From Diaminobutyricibacter sp049994905 (GTDB lineage Bacteria > Actinomycetota > Actinomycetes > Actinomycetales > Microbacteriaceae): 64,000 nt of DNA. Below are positions 24,477-32,484 of this stretch, piece after piece; the stretch's first letter is position 1, and each line of letters begins with the position of its first letter. The stretch is from NCBI RefSeq assembly GCF_049994905.1, contig NZ_CP188258.1, positions 2,914,001-2,978,000 of the forward strand, given 5' to 3'. A model generated the notes under the pieces. That model was not told where the DNA came from. It searched no databases and worked only from the letters and a program-made list of their open reading frames with translations. A program made the position numbers and the translations under genes.

Positions 24477-26003
24477 TCAGACCATCGTCAGGACGGAACC
24501 CGGGTCGCGCAGGATACGGCCGACATCGGTGATGAACCGGGATCCCTGCTCCCCGTCGACCAGGCGGTGGTCGAACGACACGCTCAGGGTCACGACATCG
24601 CGGAGTGCGATGCCCCCGTCATGTTCCCACGGCTGGCGGCGGACAGCGCCGAGAGCGAGGATGGCCGCCTCCCCCGGGTTCAGGATGGGCGTCCCGGTGT
24701 CGACACCGAACACGCCGACGTTCGACACGGAGATCGTTCCGCCGGTCAGCCGTTCGGGCGGCGTGCGGCCTTCGCGCGCGATGGCGACGAGGTCGGTCAG
24801 CGCCCTGGCGAGGTCCACCAGGGTCAGCCGGTCGGCATCCGGGATGGTCGGCACGAGCAGGCCGCGCGGTGTCGCGGCTGCGATCCCGAGGTTCACATAG
24901 CCGAACTCCACGATCTCGTTCGCTTCGGCATCCCAGCGCGAATTGATCGACGGGGTGCGCATGGCAGCGATGCACATCGCTTTCGCCACGACCGCCAGGA
25001 ACGTCATCCGTACGCCATAGAGGGCGCGGTCTGACTTCAATCGTTCCAGCAGTGCCATCGTCTCGGTCACGTCGACCGTCAGGAAGACGGTCGCGTGCGG
25101 CGCGGTGAACGCGCTCTGGACCATCGCCTCCGCCGTGTGCTTGCGCACGCCGCGGATCGGGATGCGCGTTTCGCGCTCCCGTGCGCCCTGCACCAGTCGC
25201 GTCTCCGGCACCTCTGTGCCCGCGGGTGTTCTCCCGCCGGCAGAGAACTGCTCGACGTCGTGGCGCGTCACCAGTCCGCGATCACCGGTCGCCGGAACCT
25301 CGGCCAGGTCGACGCCGAGCTCGCGGGCCAGCTTGCGCACAGGCGGCGTTGCTCGGGGTCGCTCGAGCGTCGCGGTGCTCGTGGCACCCTCGTCGGCGGT
25401 CTGCGCCGTAGCCCGCGCCGAAGCCTGCGTCGTAGCCTGCGCGGGAGCCTGCGTTGAAGCCTGCGCGGGAGCCTGCGCTGTATCCTGCGCCGAAGCCTGC
25501 ACGGGAGCCGAAGCCTGCGCGGGAGCCGAAGCCCGCGTGGACGTCCGCGCCGGAGCAGTCGCAGCCACCACGGCATCCGGTTCCTGACGCGTCGCGAGGC
25601 CGGGCCGCACACGTCGGGCGGGGCGCCCTGCGGAGTCCGCGCGCGCGCCGTATCCGACCAGGTTGGGTTCGGGAACGTCCGGCACAGCGGCCGCGGATTC
25701 ACCCGAAGAATCCGTTGCCGCGCCCGGTCCGTCCAGCCGAGCACCGTCGCCCGGGTCGCCTTCCACCTCGAACGCGACGATCCTCTCCCCCACGTTGATC
25801 GTCACACCCGGTTTTACGTACAGGCGGGAGATGACACCGGACCACGGTGCCGGCAGCTCGACGAGCGCTTTCGCCGTCTCGACATCCGCGATGATCTGGT
25901 TCAGCTTCACCGTGTCGCCCACGGCGACATGCCACTCGACCAGCTCCGACTCTGTGAGACCCTCACCGAGGTCTGGCAGCGCGAAATCCTTGATCACACT
26001 CAC
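24477..26003 (-). CDS. bkdC: Branched-chain 2-oxoacid dehydrogenase E2 (dihydrolipoyl acyltransferase)
   Basis: 508 residues from a GTG with GGAGG 8 nt upstream. Lipoyl domain 1-75 with the lipoylated Lys45 in DVETAKALVE; a long Ala/Gln/Thr/Ser-rich flexible linker (about 140-210) built of degenerate QAS/QAT/APA repeats; an E1/E3-binding domain (RKLARELGVDLAEVPATG); and the acyltransferase domain with catalytic SFDHRLVDG near residue 476. It overlaps nothing but begins 1 nt after bkdB stops. There is no E3 gene here, so lipoamide dehydrogenase must come from elsewhere. Confidence 0.93.
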   Translation of the reverse strand: MSVIKDFALPDLGEGLTESELVEWHVAVGDTVKLNQIIADVETAKALVELPAPWSGVISRLYVKPGVTINVGERIVAFEVEGDPGDGARLDGPGAATDSSGESAAAVPDVPEPNLVGYGARADSAGRPARRVRPGLATRQEPDAVVAATAPARTSTRASAPAQASAPVQASAQDTAQAPAQASTQAPAQATTQASARATAQTADEGATSTATLERPRATPPVRKLARELGVDLAEVPATGDRGLVTRHDVEQFSAGGRTPAGTEVPETRLVQGARERETRIPIRGVRKHTAEAMVQSAFTAPHATVFLTVDVTETMALLERLKSDRALYGVRMTFLAVVAKAMCIAAMRTPSINSRWDAEANEIVEFGYVNLGIAAATPRGLLVPTIPDADRLTLVDLARALTDLVAIAREGRTPPERLTGGTISVSNVGVFGVDTGTPILNPGEAAILALGAVRRQPWEHDGGIALRDVVTLSVSFDHRLVDGEQGSRFITDVGRILRDPGSVLTMV

Positions 26004-26004
26004 G

Positions 26005-27015
26005 TCAGTCCTCCACACCGGACAAGGAGTTCGGCCGGTCCATCACGCGGTCGACCCCATCGAGGATCCGGTCGAGATCAGGCACGTGGTACTGCTCCAG
26101 CTTCGCCGGCGGATAAGGGATGTCGTGGCCGGTCACCCGCACCGGCGCGTGCTCCAGGTAGTAGAAGCAGCGCTCCGTGATGCTCGCGGACACTTCGGCG
26201 CCGAGTCCGCCGGACTGGGCCGCCTCGTGGGTCACGACGAGGCGCCCCGTCTTGCGCACGGAGGCCACGACGGTGTCGAAGTCCACCGGCGCGAGCGAAC
26301 GCAGATCGATCACCTCGACCGAGACGCCCTCGTCGGATGCCGCGAAAGCAGCATCCTTCGCGGTCTGAACGAGCGGGCCGTACGAGACGAGCGTCACGTC
26401 GGTTCCCGGCATGACGATCTTCGCCGTCCCCATCGGGCGCGCATCATCGAGCGGTGTCAGCTCATCGACCTCGCCCTTGACGTGGTACCGGCGCTTCGGC
26501 TCGAAATAGAGCACAGGGTCATCGCACGCGATCGCCTGCTGGATCATCGTGTACGCATCCTGCGGGTCGGCCACGCTGACGACGCGCAGTCCGGCCGCGT
26601 GGGCGAAGTACGCCTCAGGAGAGTCCGAGTGGTGTTCGGCGGCACCGATACCACCGGCGAACGGAACGCGGATCGTGATCGGCATCTTCACCGCGCCGCG
26701 CGTGCGGTAGTGCATCCGGGCCACCTGGCTCACGATCTGGTCGAACGCCGGATAGATGAAACCGTCGAACTGGATCTCGCACACCGGCCGGAACCCCCGA
26801 TAGGCGAGACCGACCGCCGTGCCGAGGATGCCCGACTCGGCGAGCGGGGTGTCCATGACCCGACGGGCACCGAACTCCGACTGCAGCCCATCGGTCACCC
26901 GGTACACACCGCCGAGCTTTCCGATGTCTTCACCGAGCAGGACGACTTTGTCGTCACCGGCGAGCGACCGCCGGAGGCCGGCGTTGATCGCTTTCGCCAT
27001 CGTCAAGGTTGTCAT
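26005..27015 (-). CDS. bkdB: Branched-chain 2-oxoacid dehydrogenase E1 beta
   Basis: 336 residues from the ATG at 27015, overlapping the bkdA stop as ATGA. Transketolase-like domain: VLLGEDIGKLGGVYRVTDGL, RVMDTPLAESGILGTAVGLA and FIYPAFDQIVSQVARMHYRT are characteristic of BCKDH/PDH E1 beta. The C-terminal transketolase domain has GTDVTLVSYG and EVIDLRSLAPVDFDT. The beta subunit shapes the thiamine pyrophosphate site together with BkdA. A PDH role cannot be excluded, but the leucine-operon neighbourhood favours BCKDH. Confidence 0.93.
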   Translation of the reverse strand: MTTLTMAKAINAGLRRSLAGDDKVVLLGEDIGKLGGVYRVTDGLQSEFGARRVMDTPLAESGILGTAVGLAYRGFRPVCEIQFDGFIYPAFDQIVSQVARMHYRTRGAVKMPITIRVPFAGGIGAAEHHSDSPEAYFAHAAGLRVVSVADPQDAYTMIQQAIACDDPVLYFEPKRRYHVKGEVDELTPLDDARPMGTAKIVMPGTDVTLVSYGPLVQTAKDAAFAASDEGVSVEVIDLRSLAPVDFDTVVASVRKTGRLVVTHEAAQSGGLGAEVSASITERCFYYLEHAPVRVTGHDIPYPPAKLEQYHVPDLDRILDGVDRVMDRPNSLSGVED

Positions 27016-28277
27016 GATGCCCTCTTGTCCTGCTGGTCGAGTCCGTTGTGCCGGTCGAGTCTGTCGTGCTGGTCGAGCGCGGTGCTCGGGGTGGTGTCTT
27101 CGCCGACGAACGTGCGCAGGTACCGGCTGTAATGGTCCCGCTGACGGGACAGCCCGGTGTGCGCGCCGGTGTAAACATGGTCGAACACGGCCATCGGTTC
27201 TGGGTCGCGAAGCGCGATGCAGCCGGCGCGCAGTTCGGCGGCCACCGCATCCGCCTTCGCCGACACGGCCTCCGAACGCTCGTCCGGCAGGAGGCCACGC
27301 GCCGACAGGTACGCGGCGAGACGGGCGATCGGGTCTTTGGAACGCCATGCCTCGACTTCGGATGCGTCGCGGTAGCGCGTCGGGTCGTCGGCCGTCGTGT
27401 GCGGCCCCATGCGGTAGGTGACCGCCTCGATGAACGTCGGTCCGCCGCCTCCGCGAGCCCGGTCGAGCGCCAGGCGGGTGACGGCCATGACGGCGAGAAC
27501 ATCGTTGCCGTCGACCCGCACGCTCGGGATGCCGAACCCGGGTGCGCGCTCGGCCACGGGCCGCTGCGCTTGCAGCGCCACCGGTTCGGAGATCGCCCAT
27601 TGGTTGTTCTGGCAGAAGAAGATCACGGGGGCCGAATAGGTCGCTGCGAAGATGAGTGCTTCGTTCACGTCGCCCTCGCTGGTCGCGCCGTCGCCGAAGT
27701 AGGCGACCGCGACAGCATCCGACCCGTCGTTCTGGATGCCGATCGCATACCCGGTCGCATGCAGCGTCTGGGCACCGATGATGACCTGCGGCGTCGCCAT
27801 GTTGATCGCGTACGGGTCCCATCCCGATGCCGTCGTTCCGCGCCACACACGCACGAGGTCGGTGAGGTCAGCGCCGCGGCAGTAGGCGACACCGTTCTCG
27901 CGGTAGCTGGAGAAGACGAAATCATCGCGACGGAGAGCCCTGCCCGACCCGACCTGTGCGGCCTCCTGGCCGAGCAGCGGTGGCCACAGGCCCAGCTCGC
28001 CCTGCCGCTGCAGGGCGGTCGCCTCGGTGTCGATGCGGCGGATGACCACCATGTCCTCGTACAGCGCGAGCAGCTGCTCATCGCCGACGTCGGCGACCCA
28101 GGAGTCGTACCGCGGGTCGGAGAGACGGGAGCCGTCGGGAGTCAGGAGCTGAACGGTGTCGATGTCGCCCAGATGGAGTTCGCCGAGATGGATGTCGTCC
28201 ATACGCTCGGCGGGAGAAGGGGACTCGGTCCGTTCGTCGACGGAAACGGTGCCAGCGGAAACGTTCTCGGTTGACAT
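27012..28277 (-). CDS. bkdA: Branched-chain 2-oxoacid dehydrogenase E1 alpha
   Basis: 421 residues from the ATG at 28277. The thiamine pyrophosphate motif is intact: GDGATSEGDVNEAL then FFCQNNQWAIS. YRMGPHTTADDPTRYR is the phosphorylation-loop region of the BCKDH/PDH alpha family. It decarboxylates 2-ketoisocaproate, 2-ketoisovalerate and 2-keto-3-methylvalerate. The C-terminus is a short repeat-like stretch of Asp/Arg/His/Leu (LDQHDRLDRHNGLDQQDK). Divergent from an Lrp regulator, which probably controls it; a TACTTT box at 28353-28358 would give a leader of about 70 nt. Confidence 0.93.
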   Translation of the reverse strand: MSTENVSAGTVSVDERTESPSPAERMDDIHLGELHLGDIDTVQLLTPDGSRLSDPRYDSWVADVGDEQLLALYEDMVVIRRIDTEATALQRQGELGLWPPLLGQEAAQVGSGRALRRDDFVFSSYRENGVAYCRGADLTDLVRVWRGTTASGWDPYAINMATPQVIIGAQTLHATGYAIGIQNDGSDAVAVAYFGDGATSEGDVNEALIFAATYSAPVIFFCQNNQWAISEPVALQAQRPVAERAPGFGIPSVRVDGNDVLAVMAVTRLALDRARGGGGPTFIEAVTYRMGPHTTADDPTRYRDASEVEAWRSKDPIARLAAYLSARGLLPDERSEAVSAKADAVAAELRAGCIALRDPEPMAVFDHVYTGAHTGLSRQRDHYSRYLRTFVGEDTTPSTALDQHDRLDRHNGLDQQDKRAS

Positions 28278-28355
28278 GGGTGCACGCAGCCTTTGCTCTT
28301 CGCCCGGTCGTGGCGCTCGTGGCGCGCAGACCGGCCCTCGGCGTCCTTGCCGAAA

Positions 28356-28371
28356 GTACCTCTGACGGTAC
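28356..28371. promoter_or_regulatory. Candidate operator between bkdA and the Lrp gene
   Basis: GTACC-TCTGAC-GGTAC, a 16-bp site with perfect 5-bp arms that overlaps the likely bkdA -10 box. Confidence 0.4.
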
Positions 28372-28446
28372 GCTTCGCGCTCACACAGCACAACCAGCAA
28401 CACGCTGACTGGGCAGGATGCACTATTCTGGCGTGTCGCGACCTGC

Positions 28447-28452
28447 TAGATT
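28447..28452 (+). promoter_or_regulatory. -10 box of the Lrp regulator (leaderless)
   Basis: TAGATT, 7 nt before the ATG at 28460. Confidence 0.5.
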
Positions 28453-28459
28453 TCGCACT

Positions 28460-28927
28460 ATGCGCACCCTTGACAGTACCGATCTCCAGCTTCTTCTCGC
28501 ACTCAGTCGCGAACCGCGCGCGACCTACGTCTCGCTCGCCGACGAGCTCGGGTTGAGCCGCAACACGGTGCAGGCACGGATGGTGCAACTCGAGCGCTCC
28601 GGGGTGTTCCTCGCCTTCGACCGGCGCATCGATCCGGCCGCTGCGGGCTACCCCCTCACCGCGTTCATCACCGTGCACGTGCAGCAGCAGAAACTCGCGC
28701 GCATCGTGCAATCCCTGGCCGGCATACCCGAGATCATCCAGGCGCACGGCCTCAGCGGGCCGAGCGACCTGCTGGTCCGCTGCGTGTGCCTCGACGCCGA
28801 GGACCTGTTCCGCATCAACGGCGCGATCCTGGCGTGCGACGGCGTAGAACGCACCGAGACGGCTCTCGACATGGGCGAGCTGATCCCGTACCGCCTCCGC
28901 CCCCTCCTCGAGCAGCGCCTGCGCTGA
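28460..28927 (+). CDS. Lrp/AsnC family regulator, BkdR-like
   Basis: 155 residues. N-terminal winged helix-turn-helix (LDSTDLQLLLALSREPRATYVSLADELGLSRNTVQARM..LERSG) and C-terminal RAM domain (AFITVHVQQQKLARIVQSLAGIPEIIQAHGLSGPSDLLVRCVC). Lrp proteins bind amino acids; the divergent bkdABC operon points to a branched-chain amino acid or keto-acid sensor. The leaderless ATG at 28460 is preferred over an ATG 42 nt upstream. Confidence 0.9.
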   Translation: MRTLDSTDLQLLLALSREPRATYVSLADELGLSRNTVQARMVQLERSGVFLAFDRRIDPAAAGYPLTAFITVHVQQQKLARIVQSLAGIPEIIQAHGLSGPSDLLVRCVCLDAEDLFRINGAILACDGVERTETALDMGELIPYRLRPLLEQRLR

Positions 28928-28940
28928 CGCGGGTAGGCGT

Positions 28941-29012
28941 GATCGGTTGCCGCAAAACCCGGGTCGCGCTTGATCGGTTGCCGCAAACCCGAGTCGCGCT
29001 TGATCGGTTGCC
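28941..29012. repeat. 30-bp tandem repeat after the Lrp gene
   Basis: GATCGGTTGCCGCAAA-type units at 28941-28971 (31 bp) and 28972-29001 (30 bp), with a partial third copy from 29002. Function unknown. Confidence 0.85.
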
Positions 29013-29031
29013 AATAGATTGGCGACCGATC
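29002..29031. other. Inverted repeat inside the repeat block
   Basis: Arms of 14 nt (29002-29015 and 29018-29031) separated by AG, pairing throughout with one G-U on the RNA level. The left arm is the third copy of the 30-bp repeat. Confidence 0.8.
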
Positions 29032-29075
29032 GCATCACACGAACGATCGCATCACACGAACGATCGCATCACACG
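29027..29075. repeat. 17-bp tandem repeat
   Basis: CGATCGCATCACACGAA at 29027-29043 and 29044-29060, with 15 bp of a third copy at 29061-29075. Confidence 0.85.
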
Positions 29076-29087
29076 TGCGTTAACGAC

Positions 29088-29121
29088 GGATGCCCGCCCC
29101 GGCGAACCGGGACGGGCATCC
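29088..29121. terminator. Hairpin after pnp and the Lrp gene
   Basis: 15-bp stem with one mismatch (29088-29102 and 29107-29121) and a CGAA tetraloop. It lies between convergent genes, 17 nt after the pnp stop, and lacks a clear T-run. Confidence 0.65.
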
Positions 29122-29137
29122 ACTCTCGAGCGGGTCG

Positions 29138-31441
29138 CTACGCGATCACGTCCGCGTCCTCGCCCTCGGCGGGAGCCGCCGGAGCGTCGGTCGCGGTCTT
29201 CGCGTCAGCCTCGTCGGCGAGCACCGGAGCGAGCGACAGCTTTCCGCGGTCGTCGATCTTGGTGATCTCGACCAGGATCTTCTGGCCGACACCGAGCACG
29301 TCTTCGACGTTCTCGACGCGCTTGCCGCCCGCGAGCTTGCGCACCTCAGAGATGTGCAGCAGGCCGTCCTTGCCGGGCAGCAGCGAGACGAACGCACCGA
29401 ACGCGGCGATCTTGACGACGGTTCCGAGGAACTGCTCGCCGACCTCCGGGTTGGTGGGGTTCGCGATCGCGTTCACCTGGGCACGAGCCGCCTCGGCCGA
29501 AGCGCCGTCGACAGCGCCGATGTAGACGGTGCCGTCCTCCTCGATCGAGATGTCGGCTCCGGTCTCATCCTGGATCGCGTTGATCGTCTTGCCCTTCGGG
29601 CCGATCAGCTCACCGATCTTGTCGACGGGGATCTGAACCGAGATCACGCGCGGCGCGGTCGGGGCCATCTCGTCCGGCTGGTCGATCGCCGCGTTGAGCA
29701 CACTGAGGATGGTCGTACGAGCATCCTTCGCCTGCTTCAGCGCGCCGGCGAGAACCGCGGAGGGGATGCCGTCGAGCTTCGTGTCCAGCTGGATGGCCGT
29801 GACGAACTCGCTGGTACCCGCGACCTTGAAGTCCATGTCGCCGAGAGCGTCTTCTGCACCGAGGATGTCGGTCAGAGCCGCGTAGCGGGTCTCACCGTCG
29901 ACGGTGTCGGAGATGAGACCCATCGCGATGCCGGCGACCGGGGCGCGCAGCGGCACACCGGCGTTGAGCAGCGACAGGGTCGAGGCGCAGACCGAGCCCA
30001 TGGACGTCGAACCGTTGGAGCTGAGAGCCTCAGACACCTGGCGGATCGCGTACGGGAACTCCTCGCGGCTCGGCAGCACCGGCACGAGTGCGCGCTCGGC
30101 GAGGAAGCCGTGCCCGATCTCGCGACGCTTCGGCGAACCGACACGGCCGGTCTCACCGGTCGAGTACGGCGGGAAGTTGTAGTGGTGCAGGTAACGCTTC
30201 TTCGTCACCGGCGAGAGCGAGTCGATCTGCTGCTCCATCTTGAGCATGTTCAGCGTGGTGACGCCCAGGATCTGGGTCTCGCCGCGCTGGAAGATCGCCG
30301 AACCGTGAACACGTGGGATGACCTGCACCTCGGCGTCGAGCGGCCGGATGTCGGTCAGGCCACGGCCGTCGATACGGATGCCCTCACGCAGGACGCGACC
30401 ACGCATGACCACCTTCGACACCGACTTGTACGCCGCAGAGAACTGCGACAGCACCTCGGCGTCGAGCACTCCGGCTTCGACCTTCTCGGTCAGCGCAACC
30501 TTCACGCGGTCCTTGAGGGCGTCGTCGGCGTTCTGGCGCTCGATCTTGTCGGCGATCTGGTAGATGTTCACCAGCTCGTCGTAGGCGAGGCCGGCGACGT
30601 TGTCGTACGTCTCCTGCGAGTACGGCAGGAACACCGGGTACTCGGCGATGGCCTTCGCAGCCTGCTGGGCGAGCACGTTCTGTGCGCCCACCAGCTGCTT
30701 GAGGAACGGCTTCGCAGCCTCGAGGCCCTGGGCCACGACCTCTTCGTTCGGCTTGGTTGCGCCGCCCTGGATGAGGTTCCAGCTGCCCTCGGTCGCTTCG
30801 GCTTCCACCATCATGATGGCGACATCTTCCGAACCGTCGGCAGCGGTGATCACGCGACCGGCGACGACGATGTCGAAGACGGCCTCCTCGAGCTGTGCAG
30901 CCTTCGGGAACGCGATCCACTGGTCTTCAGCAGCACCGTTGCCGGGGATGAGCGCCAGGCGCACAGCACCGATCGGGCCGCTGAACGGCAGGCCGGAGAT
31001 CTGGGTGGACATGGAGGCCGCGTTGATCGCGAGCGCATCGTAGAACTCGTCCGGTGCGATGCTCAGCACGGTGATGACGATCTGGACCTCGTTGCGGAGG
31101 CCGTCGACGAACGACGGGCGCAGCGGACGGTCGATCAGACGGCAGACCAGGATCGCTTCGGTGGACGGACGGCCTTCACGACGGAAGAACGAACCGGGGA
31201 TCTTGCCTGCTGCATAAGAACGCTCTTCGACATCCACCGTCAGCGGGAAGAAGTCGAAGTTGTCCTTGGGGTGCTTGCTCGCGCTGGTCGCGCTGAGCAG
31301 CATGGTCTCCTCGTCGAGGTACGCCGCGACGGCGCCCTGCGCCTGCTGGGCGAGACGGCCTGCTTCGAAGCGGACCGTGCGCGTGCCGAAACGTCCGTTG
31401 TCGAGAACAGCTTCGGCGAATTTGATTTCTGGACCTTCCAA
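29138..31441 (-). CDS. pnp: Polyribonucleotide nucleotidyltransferase (PNPase)
   Basis: 767 residues; 3'-5' phosphorolytic RNase. Two RNase PH-like domains (LSATSASKHPKDNFDFFPLT; IRIDGRGLTDIRPLDAEV), then a KH domain (KIGELIGPKGKTINAIQDETG) and an S1 domain (VGQKILVEITKID). Normal length. The start is TTG at 31441, preceded at 9 nt by AAAGGAG; the protein then begins with EGPEIKFAEAV as in relatives. A leader of up to about 400 nt with direct repeats precedes it. rpsO, its usual upstream neighbour, is displaced by about 6 kb. Confidence 0.97.
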   Translation of the reverse strand: MEGPEIKFAEAVLDNGRFGTRTVRFEAGRLAQQAQGAVAAYLDEETMLLSATSASKHPKDNFDFFPLTVDVEERSYAAGKIPGSFFRREGRPSTEAILVCRLIDRPLRPSFVDGLRNEVQIVITVLSIAPDEFYDALAINAASMSTQISGLPFSGPIGAVRLALIPGNGAAEDQWIAFPKAAQLEEAVFDIVVAGRVITAADGSEDVAIMMVEAEATEGSWNLIQGGATKPNEEVVAQGLEAAKPFLKQLVGAQNVLAQQAAKAIAEYPVFLPYSQETYDNVAGLAYDELVNIYQIADKIERQNADDALKDRVKVALTEKVEAGVLDAEVLSQFSAAYKSVSKVVMRGRVLREGIRIDGRGLTDIRPLDAEVQVIPRVHGSAIFQRGETQILGVTTLNMLKMEQQIDSLSPVTKKRYLHHYNFPPYSTGETGRVGSPKRREIGHGFLAERALVPVLPSREEFPYAIRQVSEALSSNGSTSMGSVCASTLSLLNAGVPLRAPVAGIAMGLISDTVDGETRYAALTDILGAEDALGDMDFKVAGTSEFVTAIQLDTKLDGIPSAVLAGALKQAKDARTTILSVLNAAIDQPDEMAPTAPRVISVQIPVDKIGELIGPKGKTINAIQDETGADISIEEDGTVYIGAVDGASAEAARAQVNAIANPTNPEVGEQFLGTVVKIAAFGAFVSLLPGKDGLLHISEVRKLAGGKRVENVEDVLGVGQKILVEITKIDDRGKLSLAPVLADEADAKTATDAPAAPAEGEDADVIA

Positions 31442-31475
31442 GAGGTCTTTCTCCTTTGTTCAGTACTACTGACCG

Positions 31476-31515
31476 CCCCGTATGGGCGGCGAGGCGCGAC
31501 CCCGTATGGGCGGCG
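31476..31515. repeat. Direct repeats in the pnp leader
   Basis: CCCCGTATGGGCGGCG occurs at 31476-31491 and 31500-31515. The first copy sits in a small hairpin CCGCCC-CGTAT-GGGCGG (31473-31489). Confidence 0.8.
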
Positions 31516-31800
31516 TCTCGTACATCGGAGCAGGGGGAACAGGCAGATCGACACGCGTGTCTACGTGTACGTGCGGCCTCCCACCCGGTCGGACGTCTCT
31601 CGACGTGGACCGCTCGGTGGGCGCGCGTCTGGCCATCAGTAGAAATACACGGCTGCGTGGGACGTTCGGGTCGCATCCGGATACCACCACCGAGGACCAG
31701 CTTCCTGCCAGCCTGCTCCGTTGGTGCTCTGTCTTCAGTTGTCGGCGACGGGAAAATATCCACGTCAACCGCGAGAATCCTAGCAGGTGCGGGTGCAGGG
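31516..31800. other. Long region upstream of pnp
   Basis: No credible gene on either strand; open frames here have no typical starts or family features. A TTGACG hexamer exists on the minus strand around 31762-31767, but no fitting -10 box was found. It is probably leader and promoter sequence of pnp. Confidence 0.5.
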
Positions 31801-31836
31801 AGGCTGGGTGCGACGCACAGGCGCCGCACCCAGCCT
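31801..31836 (-). terminator. Terminator of the LLM/FMN reductase operon
   Basis: Perfect 12-bp stem (31801-31812, 31825-31836) with a 12-nt loop, 3 nt after the stop of the FMN reductase gene; no T-run. Confidence 0.65.
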
Positions 31837-31839
31837 GCG

Positions 31840-32484
31840 CTACTCGGCCTGGAATCCACCGATCATCGAGCTGAAGTCGCCTTCGAGGTCGAACGGGTCT
31901 TTGATCATGCTCGACCGGTCGGATGCCGCGACCAGCTTCGCGAACTCGCCTGCCGCGCGCTCGACGCGGTCGGGAAGCGCCTTCACCGTGTCGGCTCCGC
32001 TGCCCCAGTCCGCCGATGCGGCATAGACGGACGTGGGCACGACCGTCGTGTGCAGGTAGGTGAACATCGGGCGCATCGCGTACTCGAGTGCGAGCGAATG
32101 CCGCTCCGTGCCGCCGGTCGCGCCCAGCACCACGGGCATCCCCTCGAGCGCGGTCGGGTCGATCACGTCGAAGAACGACTTGAACAGTCCGCTGTAGCTG
32201 GTGGTGAAGATCGGCGTGACGGCGATCAGCCCGTCGGCCCTGGTGACCTTCTCGATCACGTCGGCGAGCGACGGGCTCGGGAAGCCTGCAAGCAGGTTGT
32301 TGGTCACGTCCTTGGCGATGTCGCGGAGCTCGACCACTTCAAGCTTCGTGTGGATGCCCTGCTCGGCAAGCCGGCTGACCGTTGCGTCCGCCAGACGGTC
32401 GGCGAGCAGGCGCGTGGATGACGGCTGGCTCAGTCCAGCAGAAATCACTGCGATCGTGCGCTCGGTCATCGCGTTTTCAGTCAC
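31840..32484 (-). CDS. NADPH-dependent FMN reductase, LLM-partnered (CE1759 family)
   Basis: 214 residues, flavodoxin-like fold: AVISAGLSQPSSTRLLADRL (FMN phosphate loop), PIFTTSYSGLFKSFFD (isoalloxazine site) and VLGATGGTERHS. It probably supplies reduced FMN to the monooxygenase encoded just upstream. The GTG start at 32484 overlaps that gene's stop as GTGA; an ATG 5 codons in is possible. The pair matches the CE1758/CE1759 family arrangement known from actinobacterial genomes but without assigned substrate. Confidence 0.88.
   Translation of the reverse strand: MTENAMTERTIAVISAGLSQPSSTRLLADRLADATVSRLAEQGIHTKLEVVELRDIAKDVTNNLLAGFPSPSLADVIEKVTRADGLIAVTPIFTTSYSGLFKSFFDVIDPTALEGMPVVLGATGGTERHSLALEYAMRPMFTYLHTTVVPTSVYAASADWGSGADTVKALPDRVERAAGEFAKLVAASDRSSMIKDPFDLEGDFSSMIGGFQAE

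Noticed and set aside
28941..29075. Repeat block as a CRISPR array
   Set aside because: Units are directly adjacent with no unique spacers, and no cas genes are present.
31482..31874. 130-codon plus-strand frame in the pnp upstream region
   Set aside because: No ribosome binding site or -10 box at a suitable distance; composition is Arg/Cys-rich and it runs through the terminator and the end of the FMN reductase gene.
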